In this document: positions 45,412-54,735 of the stretch, in pieces
Position numbering within the stretch: the first letter of the stretch is position 1
How the letters are laid out: each line of letters starts with the position of its first letter
Source: Methylomonas methanica
GTDB taxonomy: Bacteria > Pseudomonadota > Gammaproteobacteria > Methylococcales > Methylomonadaceae
Length of the DNA: 64,000 nucleotides
Direction: 5' to 3'
NCBI GenBank assembly: GCA_001644045.1
Contig: LUUF01000083.1
Location: forward strand, 1 to 64,000
Position numbers and translations under genes: made by a program
Notes under the pieces: model-generated
Told to the model about the DNA's origin: nothing
Databases searched by the model: none
The model's input: the letters and a program-made list of their open reading frames with translations, nothing else

Positions 45412-48222
45412 ATGGACAAAACCTATTCCCCGCACGCAATCGAACAACGCTGGTATCAACTTTGGGAAGACAGCGGTTATTTCGCCGCCAAAAGCGAGGG
45501 CGAGTCGTATTGCATCATGATTCCGCCGCCGAATGTCACCGGCAGTTTGCATATGGGCCATGCGTTTCAGGACACCATCATGGATGCGCTGACGCGTTAT
45601 CACCGGATGAAAGGCTACAACACGCTGTGGCAACCGGGCACCGACCATGCCGGCATCGCCACGCAAATGGTGGTGGAGCGCATTATCAACGCCGACGGCA
45701 AAACCCGCCACGACCTGGGTCGCGAGGCGTTTATCGAGAAAGTCTGGGAATGGAAAGAAGAGTCCGGCGGCACCATCACCCGCCAATTGCGGCGCATGGG
45801 TTCGTCGCTGGATTGGGAAAAAGAACGCTTTACGATGGACGACGGCATGTCGGACGCAGTGCAGGAAGTATTCATCAAACTGTACGAAGAAGGCCTGATC
45901 TACCGCGGCAAGCGCCTGGTGAACTGGGACCCGGTGTTGCATACCGCCGTTTCCGACCTGGAAGTATTGTCGGAGGAAGAAAACGGTTCCATGTGGTATA
46001 TGCGTTACCCATTGACCAACGGCACCGGCCACTTGTTGGTGGCGACCACCCGTCCGGAAACCATGTTGGGCGACGCAGCGGTGGCGATTCATCCCGACGA
46101 CGAGCGGTATAAACATCTGCTAGGCGAATTCGTAGAGTTGCCGCTGACCGGCCGCCGCATTCCCATCATCGCCGATGAATACGTCGATCCGGAATTCGGT
46201 ACCGGCTGCGTGAAGATCACTCCGGCCCACGACTTCAACGACTACGAAGTCTGGTCGAGGCATAAACAAATCTCGGCCATTGCCGACCTGCCGCATGGCG
46301 GCTTGATCAATATCTTTACCGTCGATGCGGCGATACGTGGCAATGACGACGAATATAGCCTGATTCCGGAAGCTTATACCGACTTGGACCGTTTTGAGGC
46401 GCGTAAGAAAATCGTCGCCGATCTGGACGCGCAAGGCTTGCTGGAGAAAGTCGCCGATCACAAATTGATGGTGCCGCGCGGTGACCGTACCGGCGCGGTG
46501 ATCGAACCTTTGTTGACCAACCAGTGGTACGTGAAAATCGCCCCACTGGCCAAACCGGCTATTGAAGCGGTCGAAACCGGCGCCATAAAATTCGTACCGG
46601 ACAACTGGAAAAACACCTATTTCGAGTGGATGCGCAACATCCAGGATTGGTGTATCTCCCGGCAAATCTGGTGGGGCCACCGCATCCCGGCTTGGTACGA
46701 CGACCAGGGCAATACCTATGTCGGCCACTCGGAAGCCGAAATCCGCGCCACGCATGGCCTGGCTGCCGATTACCCGCTGAAGCAGGATGAAGACGTACTG
46801 GACACTTGGTTCTCGTCGGCGCTGTGGCCGTTCTCTACGCTGGGCTGGCCGGAACAAACCCCGGAATTGGCTAAGCATTATCCCACCAGCGTATTGGTCA
46901 CCGGCTTTGACATCATTTTCTTCTGGGTCGCAAGGATGATCATGATGGGCCTGAAATTCCAGGGCGAAGTGCCGTTCAAGGAAGTGTACATTCACGGCCT
47001 GGTGCGCGACGCCGAAGGCCAAAAGATGTCCAAATCCAAAGGCAACGTGTTGGATCCGATCGACATCATCGACGGCATCGATTTGGAAGACTTGGTCGCC
47101 AAACGCGTGTCAGGCATGATGCAGCCGCATCTGGCCAAGAAAATCGAGCAGGCTACCCGCAAGCAATTCCCGGACGGCATTCAATCCTTTGGCACCGACG
47201 CATTGCGCTTTACCTTTGCCTCACTGGCTTCTACAGGTCGCGATATTCGTTTTGACCTGCAACGTACCGAAGGCTACCGCAATTTCTGCAACAAGTTGTG
47301 GAACGCGGCCCGCTATGTGTTGATGAACACCGAAGGTCAGGATAACGGCGTCGATTGTGCCGAGTGCCGTTATAGCCCGGCTGACCGCTGGATTAAGGCG
47401 CGACTACAGCAGACGATTAGCGCTACCAATGAAGCGATTACAAGCTATCGTTTTGATCTAGCAGCACAAGCGATCTACGAATTCACCTGGAACGAATACT
47501 GCGACTGGTATCTGGAACTGGCGAAAATTTCGCTGCAAAGCGACGATGCACTATTGCAACGCGGTACCCGCCAAACTTTGTTGAAGGTGTTGGAAACCGT
47601 GTTGCGGTTGGCGCATCCGATCATGCCTTTCATCACCGAGGAAATCTGGCAACGGGTTGGACCGCTGGCCGGCGTGACGGCCGCGACCATCATGCTTCAG
47701 CCGTATCCTGAACTGGATATAGAAGATGCAATTGACCCAATAGCAGAGCCACAGATTGAATGGGTCAAAGAATTTATCCTCGGCATCCGCCGCATTCGTG
47801 GCGAAATGAATATTGCACCAGGTAAACCGTTGAACGTGCTGCTGCAAAACGGCAATGCCAACGACCAAGTCTATTTGCAAGAGCTTGGAAACTATTTGCG
47901 GAAACTCGGCCGCCTGGAAATCATCACTTGGCTGAATCCTGGCGACAATGCGCCTGAATCCGCGATTGCGCTGGTCGGCAACATGAAAATCCTGATCCCG
48001 ATGGCCGGCCTGATCGACAAAGATGCCGAATTGGCGCGCCTGGAAAAAGAAATCCAGCGCATCGAAAAAGAGCTGCCGCGCATCGAAGGCAAGCTCGGCA
48101 ATGCCGCGTTCGTCGACAAAGCGCCGCCGGAAGTCATCGAGAAAGAGCGCGAGAAACTGGCGGGCTTACAGTCGTCCTTAAAAAATCTGAACGAGCAATT
48201 CGCCAAAATCAAAGCCTTATAA
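45412..48222 (+). CDS. valS: Valyl-tRNA synthetase
   Basis: Charges tRNA-Val with valine. The 936-residue length fits bacterial ValRS. The HIGH-type motif is [15 protein letters not shown] (about 38-52); the editing domain follows (about 190-340, with [10 protein letters not shown] and the threonine-rich editing site); KMSKSKGN is near 538; the anticodon-binding domain covers about 650-800; and a C-terminal coiled coil (about 868-936, [20 protein letters not shown]) is the tRNA-binding arm. It is followed four bases later by an HDOD gene, so read-through transcription is likely. Confidence 0.98.
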   Translation: MDKTYSPHAIEQRWYQLWEDSGYFAAKSEGESYCIMIPPPNVTGSLHMGHAFQDTIMDALTRYHRMKGYNTLWQPGTDHAGIATQMVVERIINADGKTRHDLGREAFIEKVWEWKEESGGTITRQLRRMGSSLDWEKERFTMDDGMSDAVQEVFIKLYEEGLIYRGKRLVNWDPVLHTAVSDLEVLSEEENGSMWYMRYPLTNGTGHLLVATTRPETMLGDAAVAIHPDDERYKHLLGEFVELPLTGRRIPIIADEYVDPEFGTGCVKITPAHDFNDYEVWSRHKQISAIADLPHGGLINIFTVDAAIRGNDDEYSLIPEAYTDLDRFEARKKIVADLDAQGLLEKVADHKLMVPRGDRTGAVIEPLLTNQWYVKIAPLAKPAIEAVETGAIKFVPDNWKNTYFEWMRNIQDWCISRQIWWGHRIPAWYDDQGNTYVGHSEAEIRATHGLAADYPLKQDEDVLDTWFSSALWPFSTLGWPEQTPELAKHYPTSVLVTGFDIIFFWVARMIMMGLKFQGEVPFKEVYIHGLVRDAEGQKMSKSKGNVLDPIDIIDGIDLEDLVAKRVSGMMQPHLAKKIEQATRKQFPDGIQSFGTDALRFTFASLASTGRDIRFDLQRTEGYRNFCNKLWNAARYVLMNTEGQDNGVDCAECRYSPADRWIKARLQQTISATNEAITSYRFDLAAQAIYEFTWNEYCDWYLELAKISLQSDDALLQRGTRQTLLKVLETVLRLAHPIMPFITEEIWQRVGPLAGVTAATIMLQPYPELDIEDAIDPIAEPQIEWVKEFILGIRRIRGEMNIAPGKPLNVLLQNGNANDQVYLQELGNYLRKLGRLEIITWLNPGDNAPESAIALVGNMKILIPMAGLIDKDAELARLEKEIQRIEKELPRIEGKLGNAAFVDKAPPEVIEKEREKLAGLQSSLKNLNEQFAKIKAL

Positions 48223-48226
48223 TTCA

Positions 48227-49669
48227 ATGACCCCTACCGGCACCACGCAGAAGCCACCGCAAACTCTGGACGAATGGGCGGAGCTACTTCGCGTGCAGGA
48301 AATGCCGATTTTCTCCAACACCGCGCATAACATCTACGCGGCGTTGGATGACAGGAACAAGGGCGCCATCGAGCTGGCGACGGTGATTCTGCAAGACCCT
48401 AACCTCACCGCCAAACTGCTTAAAGTGGGAAGCAGCCCCTACTACAATCCTTCCAAGCAAAAGATGAGCACCGTTTCGCGGGCCATCGTGGTGCTCGGCG
48501 CGGAGGTGATACGGGAGCTGACACTGGCCTGCTCGTTCTTCGAAGCGATGCTGTCGTCCACCAACAAGGACAGAGCCAATCGGGAGATTGCGCTGGCTTT
48601 GCATGCTGCCGTACAAGCCAAGGCCTTGGCGCTGAGCATGGGCGATACCTCGCCCGAGGAAGTGTTTATCGCGGCGCTGCTGCACAACATCGGCCATATC
48701 GCCTTCTGGTGCTCCGGCAATCCGCAATCAAAGAAAGTCCACGAACTCATCGAAAAAAGCGGGTTGAACAATCGCGAAGCCGAGAAAAAAGTACTGGGTT
48801 TTACCTTGCAGGACCTGGGCAAAAAGCTCAGCAAATCCTGGTGTCTGAGCGGTTTGATTGAAGAGGCCATCGCCAAACCGGATTCCGCGGAGAAACGGGT
48901 GCAAATGGTGCAATTGGGTCATCAGATTTGCGCGGCGCTTAAATCGGGCAAAGACTCGGAAGCGATGCAAGCTTGTCTGGCAAAAATCGCGGCATTTTCC
49001 GGCCTTTCGCCGGAAACCCTAAAAGCCAAAATCGACAAAAACACTTTGGAAGCGGTACATATCGCTCGCCAATTCGGCGCCAACGATGCGTCAAAATTCA
49101 TCAGCACCGAAGCCATCATCGCCAAATTCGAAGAAGCGGAAGAGGAAAAGGCCGACAAGAAGCAGCTGCAATTTCAAATTTTGCAAGACATCAGCAGCCA
49201 CATCAGTGGCCAGATCGATCTGAACGGGCTATTCGAAATGGTGTTGGAAGGCATACATCGCGGCGTGGAAATGGACAGAACACTATTCATGCTGCTCAGT
49301 CCGGATAAACAGACACTGAACGAAAAGTTTTCCTTGGGCTGGCACAAAGTCGCGCTCGACCAAAAAATCCGCATTTACAATTCCGAACCCTCGGCAAACT
49401 TACTGTTTCATGCCTTACAGCAACAAGAAGGCGTCTGGCTATTTCCCCAGCAACATCATGAGCTTTATACCCCGCAGATCCGCCAGCATATCGGCGAATA
49501 CGAGTGTTTCGTTTTCCCTGTTTATGCGGAAAAAAAAACCGTAGGCCTTATTTATTGCGACCACTCGGTGCATGGACTACCCTTAACTCGCGAGGATTTC
49601 ATCGCCGCCAAGCACTTTGCCAAACAAGCGCATATTGGTTTAACCCTATACTGCATGAAAAACCACTAA
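48227..49669 (+). CDS. HDOD-GAF signalling protein
   Basis: A 480-residue cytoplasmic protein. The N-terminal HDOD domain (about 15-220) has IFSNTAHNIYAALDD, KLLKVGSSPYYNP and FIAALLHNIGHIAFW, with the degenerate metal site that marks HDOD versus HD. Residues 225-310 are helical; a GAF domain (about 315-475) shows ISSHISGQIDLNGLFEMVLE, MDRTLFMLLSPD and ECFVFPVYAEKKTVGLIYCD. HDOD-GAF proteins act in signalling, often with response regulators; the ligand of the GAF domain is unknown. The dual-receiver gene starts four bases after it. Confidence 0.88.
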   Translation: MTPTGTTQKPPQTLDEWAELLRVQEMPIFSNTAHNIYAALDDRNKGAIELATVILQDPNLTAKLLKVGSSPYYNPSKQKMSTVSRAIVVLGAEVIRELTLACSFFEAMLSSTNKDRANREIALALHAAVQAKALALSMGDTSPEEVFIAALLHNIGHIAFWCSGNPQSKKVHELIEKSGLNNREAEKKVLGFTLQDLGKKLSKSWCLSGLIEEAIAKPDSAEKRVQMVQLGHQICAALKSGKDSEAMQACLAKIAAFSGLSPETLKAKIDKNTLEAVHIARQFGANDASKFISTEAIIAKFEEAEEEKADKKQLQFQILQDISSHISGQIDLNGLFEMVLEGIHRGVEMDRTLFMLLSPDKQTLNEKFSLGWHKVALDQKIRIYNSEPSANLLFHALQQQEGVWLFPQQHHELYTPQIRQHIGEYECFVFPVYAEKKTVGLIYCDHSVHGLPLTREDFIAAKHFAKQAHIGLTLYCMKNH

Positions 49670-49672
49670 TCC

Positions 49673-50467
49673 ATGACAGACCATCAGTTTGCTAATCTTC
49701 AGGTTTTTCTCGTCGAACCCTCGCATACTCAGCAGCATATCATTTCTCATTTTTTGCACGACTGCGATATAAACGACATTACCTGCCTGAACAGCGGCGC
49801 CGAGTTGTTCGAACGCTTACAGCACTCCCGCCCCGATCTGGTTATCAGCGCGATGTACCTGCCTGACATGACCGGCGTGGAATTGGTACACGCGCTACGC
49901 AGCGACGACGCCTCGTATGAAATGGCCTTTTTGCTGATTTCCAGCGAAACCAATATCAAATATCTGGAACCGATCCGCCAAGCCGGCGCAATTGCGATAC
50001 TACCCAAACCGTTTACCCGCCAGGCCCTGGAAACGGCACTAAACTCCACGCTGGAATACGTTCGCCCGGAAAAACTTAACCTGACGCATCTGGATATTGA
50101 AGACCTGCGAGTGCTGCTAGTGGACGACAGCGAATTCTCGTTGAAATATCTAACCAAGGTTTTCGAAAACATTGGTATCTATCAAATAATCACCGCTCAC
50201 GACGGCAAACAAGGCTTAGAAATATTCAATCAGCAGTATTTCGACTTGGTCGTTACCGACTACAACATGCCGAAAATGGACGGCCTGCAACTGGTCGACC
50301 ACATTCGCAACCACCCCGAACGCGGCTCGGTGCCGATTCTAATGGTCACCAGCGAACAAAACGAAAACCGTCTGGCGGCAATCGAAAAATCCGAAGTATC
50401 CGCGATACTCGACAAACCTTTCGAAGCGACGTCAATCAAACGCCTCCTAATTAATTTGCTCAATTGA
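49673..50467 (+). CDS. Dual-receiver response regulator, first receiver phospho-dead
   Basis: A 264-residue protein made of two receiver domains and no output domain. Receiver 1 (about 8-128) has LVEPSH instead of the acidic pair and Ala 60 where the phosphorylated Asp should be (LVISAMYLP), though it keeps Lys 112 in LPKPF; it cannot be phosphorylated at the usual site. Receiver 2 (about 144-264) is complete: D151/D152, Asp 196 in VVTDYNMP, and Lys in LDKPF. It resembles CheY-like adaptors acting by protein contact. A terminator follows. Confidence 0.9.
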   Translation: MTDHQFANLQVFLVEPSHTQQHIISHFLHDCDINDITCLNSGAELFERLQHSRPDLVISAMYLPDMTGVELVHALRSDDASYEMAFLLISSETNIKYLEPIRQAGAIAILPKPFTRQALETALNSTLEYVRPEKLNLTHLDIEDLRVLLVDDSEFSLKYLTKVFENIGIYQIITAHDGKQGLEIFNQQYFDLVVTDYNMPKMDGLQLVDHIRNHPERGSVPILMVTSEQNENRLAAIEKSEVSAILDKPFEATSIKRLLINLLN

Positions 50468-50538
50468 GCTAATCTTGTGTGGCAGGGAATACCCCATCCC
50501 TAGCGCTGCTATTACAATCTCGAATCGAATTACTTTCT

Positions 50539-50570
50539 GATGAGGTCAATTTAACCTCATCCGGTTTTTA
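50539..50570 (+). terminator. Terminator after the dual-receiver gene
   Basis: GATGAGGT (50539-50546) and ACCTCATC (50554-50561) pair around CAATTTA, followed by CGGTTTTTA. It separates the HDOD/receiver pair from the chemoreceptor pair downstream. Confidence 0.75.
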
Positions 50571-50621
50571 CACAAAAATTACATAGATAACCACCAATAG
50601 CCCCAAATCAAGGTACGGAAT

Positions 50622-51161
50622 ATGAAGCCGACTATCACGCCGAACAATCATGAAAAAAAGCTTGCGGATGACGATTTTATCGTTTCCAAGACAGATACCT
50701 CGGGGCGCATCACCTATGCCAATCGTATTTTCATGGAGATTGCCGGCTATCCCGAGCACGAGTTACTGGGCGTACAACACAACATCATCAGGCACCCCGA
50801 AATGCCGCGCGGGGTATTCAGATTCATGTGGAATACCTTAAAAGCCGGTGACGAGTTTTTCGGCTTCGCGAAAAACCTATGCGCGGACGGCGGGTTTTAT
50901 TGGGTATTTGCCAACATCACGCCCGACTACGACAAGAATGACAAATTGCAGGGTTACTATTCGGTGCGCCGCAATCCGCCGCGCTCGGCACTGGAAGTAC
51001 TAATCCCTGTTTATCAAGAAATGCTGGCTATCGAAAAAAGCAGCTCCGTGAAGGACGCCCCGGACAAATCGCTGGAATATCTGTTCGATGTGGTCAAGCA
51101 AACCGGCGCCAAAAATTACAATAGCCTGGTTTTGAGTCTCTACAAACCGAACGGAGTGTAA
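50622..51161 (+). CDS. Aer-like PAS domain protein
   Basis: A 179-residue soluble protein with a single PAS domain (about 18-130) very close to the N-terminal domain of aerotaxis receptor Aer: FIVSKTDTSGRITYANRIFM, HNIIRHPEMPRGVFRFMW, KNLCADGGFYWVFANITP. Aer's PAS domain binds FAD and senses redox state, so this one probably does too (inference). The rest (130-179) is helical. There is no membrane segment or signalling domain; the chemoreceptor gene starts three bases later, suggesting that the two proteins form a split Aer. Confidence 0.88.
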   Translation: MKPTITPNNHEKKLADDDFIVSKTDTSGRITYANRIFMEIAGYPEHELLGVQHNIIRHPEMPRGVFRFMWNTLKAGDEFFGFAKNLCADGGFYWVFANITPDYDKNDKLQGYYSVRRNPPRSALEVLIPVYQEMLAIEKSSSVKDAPDKSLEYLFDVVKQTGAKNYNSLVLSLYKPNGV

Positions 51162-51164
51162 ATC

Positions 51165-52634
51165 ATGAGTTCAAATGCCAATATTCCATTTCTAAGAACC
51201 AAGCTCAAGTATGCCGTTGCCACCATCCTGTTTTCCGCTTGCGCCACTTTTACCTATATTCTGCTTGAACACGGTTTTTCCTGGCTGGTGCTAGTTTTTC
51301 TGCTGCCCTTACCGATAGTGGCATACGACGCCTGGCAAGCCGGCCAGCAATCCTTGCTGGTACTGGAGCGCATAGAAGAAGTGCTGAGACATACCAACCA
51401 AGGCCAGCTTTATCATCGCGTCACCAAAACCCGTGGTATGGGCGAAGTGGGCAAAGTCGCTTGGGAACTTAACGGAACCCTCGACATTATGGAATCCTAT
51501 TTCAAGGAAATGAACTCCTGCTTCAAACACGCCGCCGAAGGGAATTACGACCGCTACGCCCTGGTTGACGGGTTTCCCGGCGTTTTGAAAAAGTCGGCGA
51601 AGAATATGAACGACGCCATCAAATTGATGGATGAAAACGACAAATTGACCATCAAGCGGCGATTATCGGCCGGACTGCATGCGCTTAACACCACCAATCT
51701 GCTCGCCAACCTGAAAGGCAATCAGAACGACTTGCTGAATATCACCGAGCAGATGCAAAAGGTCGAAAATATCGCCACGGAAACCGGGCAAAACGCCGAC
51801 GCCAGCCTGTCCACCGTGGAAACTATCAGCAACTCCCTGTCCGATATTAACGCCAACGTGCATTCGGTCTCCGATGTGATCGGCGCACTGATTAACGACA
51901 GCAAAAAAATCACCGAATCGTTATCGATGATCACCGGCATTGCCGATCAAACCAACCTGCTGGCGCTGAATGCTTCGATAGAAGCGGCTCGCGCCGGCGA
52001 GCATGGCCGGGGCTTCGCGGTGGTTGCGGACGAAGTCAAAAATCTCTCCGAACATACCAAGAACGCGGCACTGGAGGTATCCAGAACGCTCAAGTCTTTC
52101 AATAAGCGCGTCGAACAAATGCAAACCGAAGCGGAAAGCTCCTCCGCGCTTTCCCAAGAGATACTGACGCAAGTCAACTCCTTCCGCCAACAGTTTTCCA
52201 ACTTATCGAGGTCCGCGAAGATCTCCGTCGATTACATTTCTTACGCCAAGGACAAATCCTTCGGCGTGCTGGCTAAACTCGATCATGTGGTCTACAAGCA
52301 AAACGGTTACGTGGCCGTCGAAACAGCCACCGATTGCCCTCATCACCAGGCCATCATGGTAGACAACCATAATTGCCGGCTGGGCAAATGGTATTACGAA
52401 GGATTAGGCTATGAAAAATTCCGCTCAACCAGCGCTTACGCCAAATTGAATCAACCGCACGCCGACGTGCATAAAACCACACAACGGGCTTATGAAGTGT
52501 CTCGTGCCAAATGGATAGATAATCCCGGCATGCTCGACGAAATTATTCGGCAAATGCAATTGGCCGAGGCCGCCAGCGCCGAGGTGATGCAATATATCGA
52601 TGCGATGGTTGAGGAACGGCATAAAAACGCCTAA
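51165..52634 (+). CDS. Methyl-accepting chemotaxis protein with C-terminal CZB domain
   Basis: A 489-residue receptor: two adjacent N-terminal membrane helices (about 15-55) without a periplasmic domain, a HAMP-like region (about 60-115), a signalling coiled coil whose tip reads [24 protein letters not shown] (split here only by the tip; core about 260-290), and a C-terminal CZB domain with the zinc ligands in [21 protein letters not shown] and PHADVH. CZB domains bind zinc through His and Cys and respond to hypochlorite in some receptors. Lack of a sensor domain fits signalling through the neighbouring PAS protein. Confidence 0.92.
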   Translation: MSSNANIPFLRTKLKYAVATILFSACATFTYILLEHGFSWLVLVFLLPLPIVAYDAWQAGQQSLLVLERIEEVLRHTNQGQLYHRVTKTRGMGEVGKVAWELNGTLDIMESYFKEMNSCFKHAAEGNYDRYALVDGFPGVLKKSAKNMNDAIKLMDENDKLTIKRRLSAGLHALNTTNLLANLKGNQNDLLNITEQMQKVENIATETGQNADASLSTVETISNSLSDINANVHSVSDVIGALINDSKKITESLSMITGIADQTNLLALNASIEAARAGEHGRGFAVVADEVKNLSEHTKNAALEVSRTLKSFNKRVEQMQTEAESSSALSQEILTQVNSFRQQFSNLSRSAKISVDYISYAKDKSFGVLAKLDHVVYKQNGYVAVETATDCPHHQAIMVDNHNCRLGKWYYEGLGYEKFRSTSAYAKLNQPHADVHKTTQRAYEVSRAKWIDNPGMLDEIIRQMQLAEAASAEVMQYIDAMVEERHKNA

Positions 52635-52746
52635 CGCTAATCTTTACAAAATGATCGTAACGCTAGCGGTTTTGCTGCCGCTCGCCGGCGTTGCCGAATT
52701 GTTGACTGTGGCAGCGAGTTTAGCCCCCCAATAAGTTTGAACGGAC

Positions 52747-53262
52747 CTAACTCCCCAAATATTCCACCGTCACTTCAGCCAAGCCGCGCATGCCGATCTG
52801 TTCCGCCGCGCCCTGAGAAAGATCGATAAGTCGATTCGCCTTAAACGGCCCTCTATCGTTGATCACCACATCCACGGAACGGCCGTTGCGCAAATTGGTC
52901 ACCCGAACCTTGGAAGGTATAGGCAGGGTTTTATGCGCCGCCGTCATGCCGCGCGGATTGAACCGGTCGCCATTGGCGGTAAAATTGCCGGATTCCGCGC
53001 CGTACCAGGAGGCCAGTCCCTGCGCTTTATAGCCGAACGCGCTTTGCATGGGCGAATAGGTTTTACCTTTAACTTTGTAAGATTTGCTGGAAACGGTCTT
53101 GCCGGTATCGAGCAACAGAGCCTGGTCATCGTTGCGTTGCAGCGGCGGAATACCGGAGCAGGCGCTGAGCAGACTAAAAAACATCAGCGGCATAAACGCC
53201 CGCCATCGCAGCGCATTGAAGCTAAATCGGCTTGAAAAAGCCGATACCTTGTCTAAAAACAT
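52747..53262 (-). CDS. rlpA: RlpA-type septal lytic transglycosylase, lipoprotein
   Basis: Cleaves naked glycan strands of peptidoglycan. The frame from 53262 gives 171 residues; a start at ATG 53193 would give a standard lipoprotein leader ([14 protein letters not shown]), so the first 23 residues may not be translated. The double-psi beta-barrel domain (about 75-170) has [20 protein letters not shown], the [17 protein letters not shown] segment and VVINDRGPF with the catalytic Asp. The C-terminal SPOR domain of E. coli RlpA is missing, so septal targeting must differ. Confidence 0.9.
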   Translation of the reverse strand: MFLDKVSAFSSRFSFNALRWRAFMPLMFFSLLSACSGIPPLQRNDDQALLLDTGKTVSSKSYKVKGKTYSPMQSAFGYKAQGLASWYGAESGNFTANGDRFNPRGMTAAHKTLPIPSKVRVTNLRNGRSVDVVINDRGPFKANRLIDLSQGAAEQIGMRGLAEVTVEYLGS

Positions 53263-53367
53263 AAGCTGTTTCTCCGCTTGGAAGACTGCTTAAAGAAAGC
53301 AGTCTTCAATGGATGGACTGGAAAAATTTAGAAGAGATTGCCAAGCTGGTTGCAGTTGGCGGCTTGG

Positions 53368-53763
53368 TCAGTTAACTACCCGATGGCCACGTTGACGTAA
53401 GCAGTTGTTGTAGGCATTTTTATAGCGGTCTTCGGCTTGAATACCTTGCTTGGATGCGCCGCCGATACCGCCCGCGGCCGCACCGATAGCCGCACCGGTT
53501 CCGGGATTACCCAGCACCGCACCCAAAGCCGCGCCGCCGGCCGCGCCAATCAGACCGCCGACGCCGGCGCCTATCGCTGTTTCCTTGACAGTGCCGCCGG
53601 ACGCTTGCGACGCCAATTGCTGGCAGTCATGCATATCCTGATTCAAGCGATAAGAGTTTTGATTGTTGTAGGTGTCGACGGTTGGCGTCCAGCCGGTTTG
53701 CGAGGCGCAAGCCGATAACAGCAGACAACCGGCAGTTACCGAACAGAGGGTTAACTTTTTCAT
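53368..53763 (-). CDS. Glycine-zipper lipoprotein
   Basis: A 131-residue protein with lipobox LLLSAC (Cys 19), a polar segment with QDMHDCQQLASQ, a glycine-zipper membrane-like stretch (about 65-110, GAGVGGLIGAAGGAALGAVL) and a conserved ending AYNNCLRQRGHRVVN. Glycine-zipper lipoproteins of this type are in the outer membrane envelope, often induced by stress; the function is unknown. The start codon overlaps the stop of the upstream zipper gene (TAATG), so the two are translated together. Confidence 0.85.
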   Translation of the reverse strand: MKKLTLCSVTAGCLLLSACASQTGWTPTVDTYNNQNSYRLNQDMHDCQQLASQASGGTVKETAIGAGVGGLIGAAGGAALGAVLGNPGTGAAIGAAAGGIGGASKQGIQAEDRYKNAYNNCLRQRGHRVVN

Positions 53764-54143
53764 TATCTGTTCATCCCATTGCCAATCCAGGAACCGGCAG
53801 CAGCACCGATACCGGCCGCCAATGGATCGCCCCGACCCATTTCATAACCCATCGCACTGCCTACCATACCGCCGACCAAGCCTTGCGGAGAACGTTGGTC
53901 GTAGCCGCCGTATCTGACGGGCGGAGGTGGGGGTGGCGCGTAATAGCGCTGTTGCATGGGCACGTATTCAACTACTCTTTCCGGCACATACACCCGCTCA
54001 ACAGGGTAAGCCGGATAATAACCATACCCGTGACCATGGTGATGGTGGTGGCCATGATGACGATGCTCGCCCCAATCGCCATCGGCCAAGGCCACTGACG
54101 AAAACAGCAAACCGATCAACATGATTTTTGTCATTCTGAACAT
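53763..54143 (-). CDS. His-rich glycine-zipper envelope protein
   Basis: A 126-residue protein with signal peptide (about 1-20, IMLIGLLFSSVALA), then a His cluster (HRHHGHHHHHGHGYGYY) that could bind nickel, zinc or copper, a Pro-rich stretch with six consecutive Pro and a short Gly zipper (GLVGGMVGSAMGYEMG, AAGIGAAAGSWIG). It is the first gene of a two-gene unit with the lipoprotein at 53368-53763. The His cluster suggests metal handling in the periplasm, which remains inference. Confidence 0.78.
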   Translation of the reverse strand: MFRMTKIMLIGLLFSSVALADGDWGEHRHHGHHHHHGHGYGYYPAYPVERVYVPERVVEYVPMQQRYYAPPPPPPVRYGGYDQRSPQGLVGGMVGSAMGYEMGRGDPLAAGIGAAAGSWIGNGMNR

Positions 54144-54421
54144 ATACAGCTCCTTGTTTGGAAAATTATTCAGTTGCGGCAGATTCTAGGGACGCTGGCT
54201 TAAAACAGAATTAAGCTCAGATTATGATCGGATTAAGAATATCGGCCGAACAATGCGCTCGTATCGGCACAAAAAACGACCTTCAAACCGAGGAGGCTGC
54301 GGACGGAATGCTGGCCGGCAAACGGTTTCCGCGCAGGCGACATGGCACGGTTTGTCATATTTTTGTCATGCGCCGACTCTATACTCGCCGAATGTTTTTG
54401 CGGTTTTATGAGGATACTGCT

Positions 54422-54628
54422 GTGTTAAATCGGATTAGAGAAATGGCTTCGCGAAGCTGCATCGCCAATGAAATTGACGGCGAAGAATTTTTGATGGGCT
54501 CCGAACCTGTCCTGCCAGCGGAAATGATTCGGTTATTATCCGGAAAATCCCGGGCAACTCACGCAGCTGTGAACTTAGGCAAGGCCCGGTTAATTCTGGA
54601 TGAGCATGAGTTGGCTCTGAGCTATTGA
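54422..54628 (+). CDS. Small unknown protein
   Basis: A 68-residue protein from GTG 54422, chosen because GAGG lies about ten bases upstream and the longer frame (ATG 54224) has Arg-rich, non-protein-like codons. It contains GEEFLMGSEPVLPAEMIRLL and ARLILDEHELALSY. There is no signal peptide and no recognised domain. It lies between the zipper genes and the large membrane protein gene. Confidence 0.5.
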   Translation: MLNRIREMASRSCIANEIDGEEFLMGSEPVLPAEMIRLLSGKSRATHAAVNLGKARLILDEHELALSY

Positions 54629-54694
54629 GTTAAGCACGCTCATCCAGATGGACGTCTGCACGGATGATGCAGGAGGGCAACACCTGGAGTAGTT

Positions 54695-54722
54695 GCCGAG
54701 AGGGTTGGGGTGAGGAGAATCC
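54695..54722. repeat. Fragment of the GAGAGGGTTGGGGTGAGG repeat
   Basis: GAGAGGGTTGGGGTGAGG followed by AGAATCC equals the right arm of the repeats at 60958-61074. The left arm is lost. Confidence 0.6.
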
Positions 54723-54735
54723 GATTAGCGCCTGA

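Noticed and set aside
54224-54421. Upstream extension of the small gene at 54422
   Set aside because: Arg-rich, unlikely composition and no ribosome-binding site at the earlier ATG.
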